This document shows, piece after piece, positions 1 through 7,102 of a stretch of DNA of 31,655 nt (position 1 is its first letter; every line of letters begins with the position of its first letter). Made by a program: the position numbers and the translations under genes. Location: assembly GCA_964619055.1 (NCBI GenBank), contig CAZUDB010000042.1, forward strand, positions 1 to 31,655, written 5' to 3'. The stretch comes from CAYVUM01 sp964619055. Its GTDB lineage: Bacteria; Pseudomonadota; Alphaproteobacteria; Rhodospirillales; Defluviicoccaceae. Under the pieces are notes generated by a model that was not told the DNA's origin, did not search any database, and saw only the letters and a program-made list of their open reading frames with translations.

Positions 1-269
1 GCGAGCGGCAGGGCCGCCTCCCGACAGCGCCGATCGCCGGCGATGAGCGCCAACACCGGTGTCTCGGTTCCCCCCGTCCCGTCTTGCCCACCTGCGTGGA
101 TCAAGAACACCAGCGTTTTGACGATCGCGCCAAGGGGACAGCCGATGGCGGCGGCCGCATCCTCGGCACTTCGGGCCGTACCGGAAAGCACCACCACGTC
201 CGCAAGGGAGCCGCCGGCCCCCAGCGCCTCCCGGACCCGCTGCACAGCGGGCGTGTCGAGCGGGCTCAT
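1..269 (-). CDS. YbaK/EbsC-family aminoacyl-tRNA deacylase (3' end cut off by the window)
   Basis: Reading the minus strand from the ATG at 269 gives 89 codons that run off the left edge. The protein begins MSPLDTPAVQRV and contains SAEDAAAAIGCPLGAIVKTL, then PVLALIAGDRR. This is the usual N-terminal pattern of the YbaK/EbsC/ProX family: a helix giving 'A-A-A-I-G-x-x-x-x-x-I-V-K-(S/T)-L-x-F', then a strand leading to 'A-G-D-R'. Members hydrolyse mischarged aminoacyl-tRNAs such as Cys-tRNA(Pro) in trans; which substrate this one uses cannot be told. An AGGAC motif nine bases before the ATG is a plausible ribosome binding site. It lies 36 bases downstream of the glycosyltransferase gene on the same strand and may be co-transcribed with it. 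The missing C-terminal half, which carries part of the active site, could not be inspected. Confidence 0.8.
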   Translation of the reverse strand, partial: MSPLDTPAVQRVREALGAGGSLADVVVLSGTARSAEDAAAAIGCPLGAIVKTLVFLIHAGGQDGTGGTETPVLALIAGDRRCREAALPL

Positions 270-305
270 GGCCGTATTGTCCTGAAGTAAGTCATCACAA
301 CGATC

Positions 306-1472
306 TCAAGCCCTCCGCTGCGCGCCGTTCCTGTTTCCATCGTCCAGCATTCGTTCGTAGACGTCGAGTGTCTGTCGGATCACCAAAGTATCCGCGAATT
401 CGGTGCAAGCCCGTTCGCGAGCCGCGGCACCAAGCCGCTGCCGGAGGCCCCTTTGGCCGAGCAGCCGTCCGATCCCGGCGGCCAGCGCGCGGGCGTCGCG
501 CACGGGCACGAGCAGGCCGTCCACGCCGTCGCGGATCAACTCCCGGCAGCCCGGAACATCCGTCGCCACCATCGGCAAGCCCGCCGCCGCCGCCTCCAGG
601 AGGCTTTTGGGCAGCCCCTCTCGCCACGACGGCAACACCGCGATCGTCGTCTCCGCCCACACCGCCGGCATGTCGGTGCGGTAACCCCACCATTCGAACA
701 GGCCCTCGTCCCGCCAGCGGCGAACAACGGCCTCCGGGACGCCTTGGGGGTTCTCGGTGTCGAGATTGCCGACGAGGACGAAGCGAACGGCCGCCCCTTG
801 GGCTTTCAGGAGCTGCGCTGCTTCGGCCAATTCGGCCAGGCCCTTGTCATAGAGCAAGCGCCCCGCGTAGGTGACAACCGGCACGCCTTTTGGCTCCTCC
901 GAGCCGGGCTGGAATAGCGCAACGTCAACGCCGGAGCCGCGGATCAGCCAGGTCCGGGCCTCGACCCCGATGCCGCGATCGGCAAGCAGGGCCTGGTCGT
1001 CCCGATTCTGGACGATGACGTGGACGCCGGGGGATCGGTACAACGGGCGAAGGGCCGTCATCACGCCCGCACGCAGCACCCGCGCCTTGGTCGATTCCGA
1101 TGTGAACAGGTAGCCTAGACCCGTGAAGGCGTTGACGCTCCGCCGCACGCCGGCGAGGCGGGCCGCGCCCGCGCCGAACAGGCACATCTTCATGCTCACA
1201 TGGTGTGTCAGGTCGGGGCGAACCCGACGATAGATGCGGGTGATCTCGCGCACGGCCAGCGCTGCCGCCGCCGGGCTGGAACTGCCACGGGCAATCGTCA
1301 ACGGTTCCGGTGTGAAGCCGGCATCGCGGATGCGCTGCCCGTGCTGGTCCATCCGACATGCGACGACAACCCGGTAGCCCCGGTCGCGCGCCGCCGCCGC
1401 CAACGCCCGGCGGTGAGACCAGAAGAACCAGTCCTCCGTAACGAGGTAGAGCAGGGTTGGAGGCGCGGTCAT
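306..1472 (-). CDS. Family 4 glycosyltransferase (surface polysaccharide assembly)
   Basis: This 388-residue cytosolic or membrane-associated enzyme has a GT-B fold. The N-terminal domain starts MTAPPTLLYLVTEDWFFWSH and includes a helix near 'HHVSMKMCLFG'. The C-terminal nucleotide-sugar domain holds VVTYAGRLLYDKGLAEL, FVLVGNLD, then 'LPSWREGLPKSLLEAAAAGLP' and 'ATDVPGCRELI'. The E-x(7)-E region and the GRL..KG motif are the standard retaining GT4 signature. The open frame continues upstream to 1871, but the added residues are the shadow of the overlapping gene. The ATG at 1472 shares an ATGA with the stop of the O-antigen ligase gene, so that start is preferred. Sharing an operon with an O-antigen ligase suggests a lipopolysaccharide or O-antigen sugar transfer step; donor and acceptor are unknown. 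Confidence 0.88.
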   Translation of the reverse strand: MTAPPTLLYLVTEDWFFWSHRRALAAAARDRGYRVVVACRMDQHGQRIRDAGFTPEPLTIARGSSSPAAAALAVREITRIYRRVRPDLTHHVSMKMCLFGAGAARLAGVRRSVNAFTGLGYLFTSESTKARVLRAGVMTALRPLYRSPGVHVIVQNRDDQALLADRGIGVEARTWLIRGSGVDVALFQPGSEEPKGVPVVTYAGRLLYDKGLAELAEAAQLLKAQGAAVRFVLVGNLDTENPQGVPEAVVRRWRDEGLFEWWGYRTDMPAVWAETTIAVLPSWREGLPKSLLEAAAAGLPMVATDVPGCRELIRDGVDGLLVPVRDARALAAGIGRLLGQRGLRQRLGAAARERACTEFADTLVIRQTLDVYERMLDDGNRNGAQRRA

Positions 1473-2725
1473 GACGGGGACGAGCGGGCGTCGTGGCGGG
1501 GTGACGGACGCAGCGACAGAAGTAGAACCACGAGCAGGATATGGGCGAGCTGCCACCAGGATGCCCAGAAGGAGAAGTTGAACAGGCCGGACGTCCAGTA
1601 GCCGACGCTGACCAGGAGCGCGGCGAGGCTCGCCCGACAGCCGCGACGGAGCCAGGCGCGGAGCAGGCTCAGCCCGAAGATCGCGATGAAGGCCAACATC
1701 GGCGCGAGCCCGACCACGCCCGCCTCGGCAAAGATCTCCAGCGCCCAGTTGTGGGGATGGGATGGAATGCGTTCCGCGCCGAGGCCGGGCACGACGTCCT
1801 TGGCACCCTCGACGCGATTGATGACGTCCAGGCCATGGCCGAACGCCGGCGCCTCGAGGGCTTGCTCCCACGTGAAAGTCCAGATCACCTGTCGGTGCAA
1901 ATCCACGAGAACGGTCGGCAAGAACGGCTCAATGTCAGCGCTCGCGTACACCGATTCTCGGTCGACGAGCAAACGGCCGGCGAACAGCACTGCCGCCGCG
2001 AGCAAAATGGCCAGCACGATCGCCTGCCAGCGTTTGCGGTTGCGGGCCACCAGCGCCAATGATGCCACCGCCAGGATCGCCAACATGCCCGCCGCCGCCG
2101 CCGCCGTGGCCGTCAGCATGATCACCGCTCCAGCGCCGAGAACCGTGGCGCCCGCCGCCAGCCGCCAGCCCCCGCCAAGACGTGCTCCGGCCCAGACCAC
2201 CGCGGGGATCAACAGCATACCCGCATTGGCGAAGGCCTTCAGGCCGTTGGCGGCGTCGCGTGGGTGCCAGCCCTGGAAGCGGATCAGGTTCAAAAGCTCA
2301 GACGGACCGGTCAGACTGGCAAGCGCCAGGCCAATGCCGATGGCACTGGCGACGATGACAATCTGAGCCGCCCGCTCGGCCAGCGGTCGTTCCGGGTGCT
2401 CCTGGTCGGTTACCACGGTCAACCACGCCAGCACCCCCAGCGCCACCACGCCGACCGTGCGCAACCACGCCCACGCGCTGGTCAGCGGGTCAAGGGACAG
2501 TATCACAGCCGGCAGCCAGGCAAGGAACGTCGCAGCAAGCAACATGGCCGGCGCCGACCGGCACGGCCGCTGGACGTGATCCGAGAGCGCCGCGCGCGGC
2601 AAACCCAACAGGCTCGCGATCACGAGCACGCAGAGAGGGACGGTGACAACGCCGATGGTGGCGGGGCCCAGGACGAGGCTCGGCACGGCGGCGGCCGTGA
2701 GCCCGGCGATCAAGGCTTTAGTCAT
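1469..2725 (-). CDS. O-antigen ligase/polymerase family membrane protein (Wzy_C/WaaL-like)
   Basis: The 418-residue product is very hydrophobic, with about ten to twelve predicted membrane spans. A large periplasmic loop carries RQVIWTFTWEQAL (about residues 278-290) and SHPHNWALEIFAEAGVVG (about 322-339). The latter matches the H-x-H-N-x(5-6)-E-x-G-x-x-G signature of WaaL ligases and Wzy-type polymerases. Enzymes of this family join undecaprenyl-linked O-antigen to lipid A-core, or polymerise glycan repeats, on the periplasmic face of the inner membrane. The conserved arginine and histidine of the loop are the functionally important residues in the family. Start and stop each overlap the neighbouring gene by ATGA, so it is translationally coupled to prmA upstream and the glycosyltransferase downstream. 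Ligase and polymerase cannot be separated from sequence alone. Confidence 0.85.
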   Translation of the reverse strand: MTKALIAGLTAAAVPSLVLGPATIGVVTVPLCVLVIASLLGLPRAALSDHVQRPCRSAPAMLLAATFLAWLPAVILSLDPLTSAWAWLRTVGVVALGVLAWLTVVTDQEHPERPLAERAAQIVIVASAIGIGLALASLTGPSELLNLIRFQGWHPRDAANGLKAFANAGMLLIPAVVWAGARLGGGWRLAAGATVLGAGAVIMLTATAAAAAGMLAILAVASLALVARNRKRWQAIVLAILLAAAVLFAGRLLVDRESVYASADIEPFLPTVLVDLHRQVIWTFTWEQALEAPAFGHGLDVINRVEGAKDVVPGLGAERIPSHPHNWALEIFAEAGVVGLAPMLAFIAIFGLSLLRAWLRRGCRASLAALLVSVGYWTSGLFNFSFWASWWQLAHILLVVLLLSLRPSPRHDARSSPS

Positions 2726-3597
2726 CGACGGAGCGGTCGACGCAGGATCAGCGTGCTCCAGCCGTCGCGGTCAAGCTGGCGCTGGAAAACGAGGCCATGG
2801 CTGGTGTAGGCGGCAAGCAGGGACCGGGCGTCGTCGGTGATGAAGCCGGACAGAATGATCGTGCCCGTGGGCGCCAGCACGGCCGAAAGCTGCGGCGCCA
2901 GGCGGCGCAGCGGGTCGGCCAGGATGTTGGCGGTGATCAGATCGAAGGGCGCGCGAGACCGGATCAAGGGTGCGCGACAGCCGTTGGACACCACGGCTCG
3001 GACAGCCGGTTTGAGCCCGTTTCGCGCCGCATTGCGGGCGGTCTCGGCCACTGCGCGGGCGTCCACGTCCGCTGCCAGAACCGGTGTTCGAAACAGCCGT
3101 GCCATCGCCAGCGTCAGAATGCCGGAGCCGCAGCCCAGGTCGAAGGGGCGACGGATCGCTGTTGTCGGCCGCAGCGAGCCCAGCGCCAACAGGCAACCGG
3201 CTGTGGAGGCATGCCGGCCCGAGCCGAAGGCGAGGGCCGCGTCGATCATCAGGCCGGTCAGGCCGTCGGGAACGGGACTGTCGGCATCATGGTCGCCGTA
3301 AATCCAGAACTGGCCCACTTGGATCGGCGGAAAGGTCTGCAGATTCTCGGCGAGCCAGTCGCGGGGCTCAATGGGCTGCAGGCGCACGTCCGGCAAGCCG
3401 ACATCGGCGGCGGCGGCCGCCAAGCGGATCGCGACGTCCAGGGCCGCTGGGTCCGGCGCGGGATCGGCGAAGCCGTCGATCTGCCAAAGGCAGCGGTCAT
3501 CGGTCTCGAACGCCGCCACGGACCGGCAAATCGGCTGAAGGGCCGCCTCAAACGGCTCGTGAGTGCCCGCGGGCACGACGAAGGAGATCAGCCACAT
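2722..3597 (-). CDS. prmA: Ribosomal protein L11 methyltransferase PrmA
   Basis: PrmA is a cytosolic SAM-dependent enzyme that trimethylates several amino groups of ribosomal protein L11. From the ATG at 3597 the product is 291 residues, a normal family length. The N-terminal substrate-recognition domain is followed by 'DAALAFGSGRHASTAGCL' (about 119-136), corresponding to the family's AFGTGxHxTT segment, with Ser in place of the usual Thr. Then comes the SAM-binding motif FDLGCGSGILTLAMA (about 152-166) and ITANILADPL (about 221-230), the family's 'ANILA.PL' catalytic strand. The open frame extends much further upstream, but that part is antisense to the helicase gene. Its stop overlaps the O-antigen ligase start (ATGA). 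It lies 44 bases downstream of the helicase gene, so all four genes are probably one transcript. Confidence 0.93.
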   Translation of the reverse strand: MWLISFVVPAGTHEPFEAALQPICRSVAAFETDDRCLWQIDGFADPAPDPAALDVAIRLAAAAADVGLPDVRLQPIEPRDWLAENLQTFPPIQVGQFWIYGDHDADSPVPDGLTGLMIDAALAFGSGRHASTAGCLLALGSLRPTTAIRRPFDLGCGSGILTLAMARLFRTPVLAADVDARAVAETARNAARNGLKPAVRAVVSNGCRAPLIRSRAPFDLITANILADPLRRLAPQLSAVLAPTGTIILSGFITDDARSLLAAYTSHGLVFQRQLDRDGWSTLILRRPLRR

Positions 3598-3641
3598 GGC
3601 AAAACGCGTTCTCGACTCACGGTGAAGGGGCGGGGCGGCGG

Positions 3642-5939
3642 TCAGGCCGCCTGGACGAAACTGTGGACGATCTTCTTGGTGCCGGCTTTGTCGAACGCCA
3701 CGTCCAACTTGTCGCCGTCCACGGACAGCACTTCTCCATATCCGAATTTTTGGTGAAAGACTCGTTGGCCGACAGTGAACGGGACTTCCGGAGGTGGCCG
3801 GGTGACTTTGGTGTAGGAGACGCCGCTTAACAACGGCGCCCGCCGGCTTGCAAGCGGGAAGGCGGCATCGGCGATCACGCTGCCGGCTTGATCCCAATCT
3901 GCTTGGCCGCGTCCGGCGCTGAGCGACGGCGTGCCGTGCGGGCCCGTCGGCATGCTGACCTTGATCGCGGCCTCCGGAAGTTCGCCCACGAACCGGGAGG
4001 GGATCGTCGACTGCCACGACCCATAGACGTTGCGGTTGGCCGCGTAGGAGATGAAGGCGCGCTTGCGGGCCCGGGTCAGCCCGACATAGGCGAGCCGCCG
4101 CTCCTCCTCCAGGCCCCCCGCGCCACCCTCGTCCAGTGCCCGCTGGTGGGGAAACAGGCCATCCTCCCAGCCGGGCAGGAACACGCAATCGAACTCCAGG
4201 CCCTTGGCGGCATGCAGCGTCATCAACGTCACCTGATCGCTGTCGGTGTTGCCGTCGACATCCATCACCAAGCTCACATGCTCCAAGAAGGCGCCAAGGC
4301 TCTCGAATTCCGCAATGGCACCGACCAGCTCTTTGAGGTTTTCGAGCCGGCCCGGTGCCTCGGGGCTCTTGTCCTTCCGCCACATTTCCGTGTAGCCCGA
4401 TTCATCCAGGACAATGCCGGTGAGTGAGGCATGGTCGATTTCGGCGAGCTGTCCGCGCCAACGGGAAAAGTCGTTAAGGAGGCTGCCCAAGTTCTTCCGT
4501 GCCGCCGGCCGGAGGTCCTCCGTCTCAACAAGCCGGCCGGCAGCGACGGCAAGGGACAGGGACTGCGCGCGCGCCAGGGCGTGGACCGCCGCCATCGACG
4601 CCGCGCCGAGGCCCCGCTTCGGCAGATTGACGATCCGCTCGAAGGCCAGATCGTCATCCGGCTGGACCAGCACGCGAAGATAGGCAATGGCGTCCCGGAT
4701 TTCCTGGCGCTCATAGAAGCGCGGGCCGCCGACGACGCGGTACGGCACGCCGACGGTCAGCAGCCGTTCTTCGAACTCCCGGGTTTGGAACCCGGCGCGA
4801 ACCAGAATCGCGACCTCCGCCAGCGAATGGCCCGTACGGCGCAGACGCTCGATGTCGTTCACGACCAATCGGGCCTCGTCTTCGCCGTCCAAGGTGCCGC
4901 GCACAGCCACGGGCTCCCCGGCCGCGTTCGCATCGGTGAACAGGGTTTTGCCGAGACGCTTTTCATTGTGCGCGATCAGGTGGGAGGCGGCGGCGAGAAT
5001 CTGCGGGGTCGAGCGGTAGTTGTGCTCCAGGCGGACGACCGTCGCGCCGGGGAAGTCCTGCTCGAAGCGGAGAATGTTGCCGACCTCGGCGCCGCGCCAG
5101 GAGTAGATCGACTGATCGTCGTCGCCAACGCAGCAGATGTTGTGGTGCGGCTGGGCCAGGGCGCGCAACCACAGGTACTGCGCGACGTTGGTGTCCTGGT
5201 ACTCGTCGATCAGGAGATAGCGGAAGCGGCTTTGCCAGCGGCTCAGCACCTCGGCCTCGGTTCGGAACAGGGTCAGGACGTGAAGCAGAAGGTCGCCGAA
5301 GTCACAGGCGTTCACGGCCAACAAGCGGGCCTGATAATCCTGATAGAGCGCGTGCGCCAAACCGTCGAATTCGGCCGCTCCTTCGGCTTCTGTCACCCGG
5401 TCCGGGGTCAGGCCGCGGTCTTTCCAGCGCTGAATGATCCCGCTGATCGCGCGGGGCGGGTTGCGTTTCGGATCCAGGTTGCGGGCCTCGATCAACTGCT
5501 TGATGAGTCGGAGCTGGTCGTCGCTGTCGAGAATCGTGAAGCTCGGCTCCAGGCCGACACGCTCCGCCTCGCGGCGCAGAATCCGAGTGCAGGAGGCGTG
5601 GAAGGTGCCGACCCACCAGCCGTCGACGGAGCCGTCGATCAGCGCCGCAACCCGTTCTCGCATTTCCCGCGCTGCCTTGTTGGTGAAGGTGACGGCCAGG
5701 ATCTGCCAGGGCCGTGCCCGCCCGGAGGTCAAGAGGTGGGCGAAACGCGTGGTCAGCACCCTGGTTTTGCCGGTTCCGGCCCCTGCCAGCACCAGAACCG
5801 GGCCATCCAGCGTCTCGACCGCTGAGCGCTGCGCCTCGTTCAGGGCCTCCAGCCAGGGTGCCGGCGGCGGCCGATGCGTCGGTTCTGCCGGCGATGCTGC
5901 GGAGCTCGGCTCATCGGAAAAGGCGAAAGGATCATCCAT
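3642..5939 (-). CDS. uvrD: UvrD/PcrA-type superfamily 1 DNA helicase
   Basis: The 765-residue protein is a 3'-to-5' ATP-dependent helicase acting in nucleotide excision and mismatch repair and in removing RNA polymerase or RecA from DNA. All SF1A motifs are visible in order: Q-motif LNEAQRSAV (33-41), Walker A AGAGTGKT (52-59), LLIDEYQDTN, CVGDDDQSIYSWRGAE, LEHNYRST, TLMTLHAAKGLEFD, and EEERRLAYVGLTRARK. The C-terminus 'VFHQKFGYGEVLSVDGDKLD' is the Tudor-like fold that PcrA/UvrD use to contact RNA polymerase. The frame stays open to 6305, but homology begins only after the ATG at 5939, whose upstream sequence lacks a ribosome binding site. The other large helicase here, AddA, has a nuclease domain and this one does not, which separates the two. 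Confidence 0.95.
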   Translation of the reverse strand: MDDPFAFSDEPSSAASPAEPTHRPPPAPWLEALNEAQRSAVETLDGPVLVLAGAGTGKTRVLTTRFAHLLTSGRARPWQILAVTFTNKAAREMRERVAALIDGSVDGWWVGTFHASCTRILRREAERVGLEPSFTILDSDDQLRLIKQLIEARNLDPKRNPPRAISGIIQRWKDRGLTPDRVTEAEGAAEFDGLAHALYQDYQARLLAVNACDFGDLLLHVLTLFRTEAEVLSRWQSRFRYLLIDEYQDTNVAQYLWLRALAQPHHNICCVGDDDQSIYSWRGAEVGNILRFEQDFPGATVVRLEHNYRSTPQILAAASHLIAHNEKRLGKTLFTDANAAGEPVAVRGTLDGEDEARLVVNDIERLRRTGHSLAEVAILVRAGFQTREFEERLLTVGVPYRVVGGPRFYERQEIRDAIAYLRVLVQPDDDLAFERIVNLPKRGLGAASMAAVHALARAQSLSLAVAAGRLVETEDLRPAARKNLGSLLNDFSRWRGQLAEIDHASLTGIVLDESGYTEMWRKDKSPEAPGRLENLKELVGAIAEFESLGAFLEHVSLVMDVDGNTDSDQVTLMTLHAAKGLEFDCVFLPGWEDGLFPHQRALDEGGAGGLEEERRLAYVGLTRARKRAFISYAANRNVYGSWQSTIPSRFVGELPEAAIKVSMPTGPHGTPSLSAGRGQADWDQAGSVIADAAFPLASRRAPLLSGVSYTKVTRPPPEVPFTVGQRVFHQKFGYGEVLSVDGDKLDVAFDKAGTKKIVHSFVQAA

Positions 5940-5945
5940 GACGCC

Positions 5946-5951
5946 ATGATA
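5946..5951 (-). promoter_or_regulatory. uvrD: Extended -10 element for the uvrD operon, possibly giving a leaderless mRNA
   Basis: On the minus strand TGCTATCAT lies just upstream of the uvrD start. It fits an extended -10 box (TGn + TATCAT). The usual distance to the transcription start puts +1 at or next to the A of the ATG at 5939. There is no purine-rich ribosome binding site before that ATG, which fits a leaderless transcript. No good -35 element is seen. Confidence 0.35.
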
Positions 5952-6069
5952 GCAGGGACGCCCGCCGAACGTAGAGCGGATCGTGAAGCGCCGGATCGGC
6001 ATCAACGACCCTTCCTCCGTAGTCACGGCAACCCACATGCTTAGGATCGCATGACATAGGGAGGCCGCC

Positions 6070-7095
6070 ATGGGTCGCTGGTCGAGAATGTTGGCGTTGG
6101 GAACGATCCTGGTCACGATCACGTTCTGGCTGGTCCGCCCGGCCACGGCGGCCGATGAGAACGCTTGGTCCGTCGAATCGGTGTTCTCGTCCGTTGTTTT
6201 GATCCACGCCGATATCCCCGAGGAAGCTCGGACGGCCACGGCGCTCGGGTCCAAGCGAGCCGGTAACGGCGTCATCATTGACAACGACGGCCTGATCGTC
6301 ACCATCGGCTACTTGATCCTGGAGGCAGAGCAGGTTCGGGTCACGGATGCCGAGGGCAAGACCAGTGCGGCCACCCTCATCGGCTACGATCACGACACCG
6401 GGTTCGGCCTGATTCGCTCTGAGGAGCCGTTGGGCGGTGCCGCTCTGCCGCTCGGCTCCGCCGCAGACCTGGAGGCCGGCGAGCCGGTGATCGTCGCCGG
6501 GCGCGGCAGTCAGGTTCCGATGATCCCGGCCGTGGTGGCGTCGAGGCGACCATTCGCCGGCTACTGGGAGTACTTGCTTGATGCCGCCATTTTTACGCAG
6601 CCGCCGTTTCCAAGCTATGGCGGTGCCGCGCTGGTGGCGGCCGATGGCCGGCTGGTCGGCATCGGTTCGCTGTTCGTGGGTGACGCGGTCACGGAGGGCG
6701 AACGCTCGCCCGGCAACATGTTCGTCCCCATCGATGGGCTGCGCCCGATCTTGGCGGACATGCTGAGCGAGGGGCGGCGGACTGGACCGGCACAGCCCTG
6801 GCTTGGCGTTCATGCGCGGGAGGTTAAGGGCAGGGTGTTTGTGACCCGGTTGGCCGATGGGGGCCCGGCGGAGGCGGCCGGACTTGGCGCGGGCGATCTC
6901 ATTGTCGGTGTTGAGGGTCGGCGCATCGGCGGCCTCGTCGATCTTTGGCGGCGTGTCCACGGCGCTGGCAGTGCCGGCGTCGAAATCGGCCTCGACGTGG
7001 TCCGCCGCGGTGGATCGGAATTGACGGTGGAACGAGTTCCGATCGCGTCGGCCGATCGCCACAATTGGCTGCGTCTTAAGGCGCCGGACAACTGA
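6070..7095 (+). CDS. Exported trypsin-fold (S1C/DegP-like) protein with a PDZ domain; catalytic triad apparently lost
   Basis: The start is supported by AGGGAGG at 6058-6064. A signal peptide (about 1-27) ends in ATA-A, so the 341-residue product is probably periplasmic. Its architecture follows DegP/HtrA: chymotrypsin-like domain, then a PDZ domain from about 243 ('PWLGVHAREVKGRVFVTRL', 'GPAEAAGLGAGDLIVGVEG'). The three regions that normally carry the catalytic residues are recognisable but altered. GNGVIIDNDGLIVTIGYLI has Tyr81 where TNNHV has His. YDHDTGFGLI has Gly111 where DxxTDLAVL has Asp. FPSYGGAAL has Tyr183 where GNSGGP has Ser. It is therefore probably a non-proteolytic peptide-binding or scaffold protein. 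I recall similar 'TIGYLILEAE' proteins annotated as serine proteases in other proteobacteria. The gene stands alone on the plus strand and ends seven bases before the convergent ClC gene. Confidence 0.8.
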   Translation: MGRWSRMLALGTILVTITFWLVRPATAADENAWSVESVFSSVVLIHADIPEEARTATALGSKRAGNGVIIDNDGLIVTIGYLILEAEQVRVTDAEGKTSAATLIGYDHDTGFGLIRSEEPLGGAALPLGSAADLEAGEPVIVAGRGSQVPMIPAVVASRRPFAGYWEYLLDAAIFTQPPFPSYGGAALVAADGRLVGIGSLFVGDAVTEGERSPGNMFVPIDGLRPILADMLSEGRRTGPAQPWLGVHAREVKGRVFVTRLADGGPAEAAGLGAGDLIVGVEGRRIGGLVDLWRRVHGAGSAGVEIGLDVVRRGGSELTVERVPIASADRHNWLRLKAPDN

Positions 7096-7102
7096 TCATC
7101 CG

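Noticed and set aside
1473..1871. N-terminal extension of the glycosyltransferase to 1871
   Set aside because: The extra residues are the shadow of the O-antigen ligase gene. Family homology begins at the ATG at 1472, which overlaps the upstream stop.
4431..5825. 464-codon open frame on the plus strand
   Set aside because: It lies wholly antisense to the UvrD helicase, whose motifs are complete. Its protein has no recognisable domain; G/C-rich third positions keep the opposite frame open.
5932..7062. 376-codon open frame on the minus strand
   Set aside because: It is antisense to the PDZ protein, which has a signal peptide, ribosome binding site and clear domain signals. The antisense product is Arg/Gln/His-rich with no motif.
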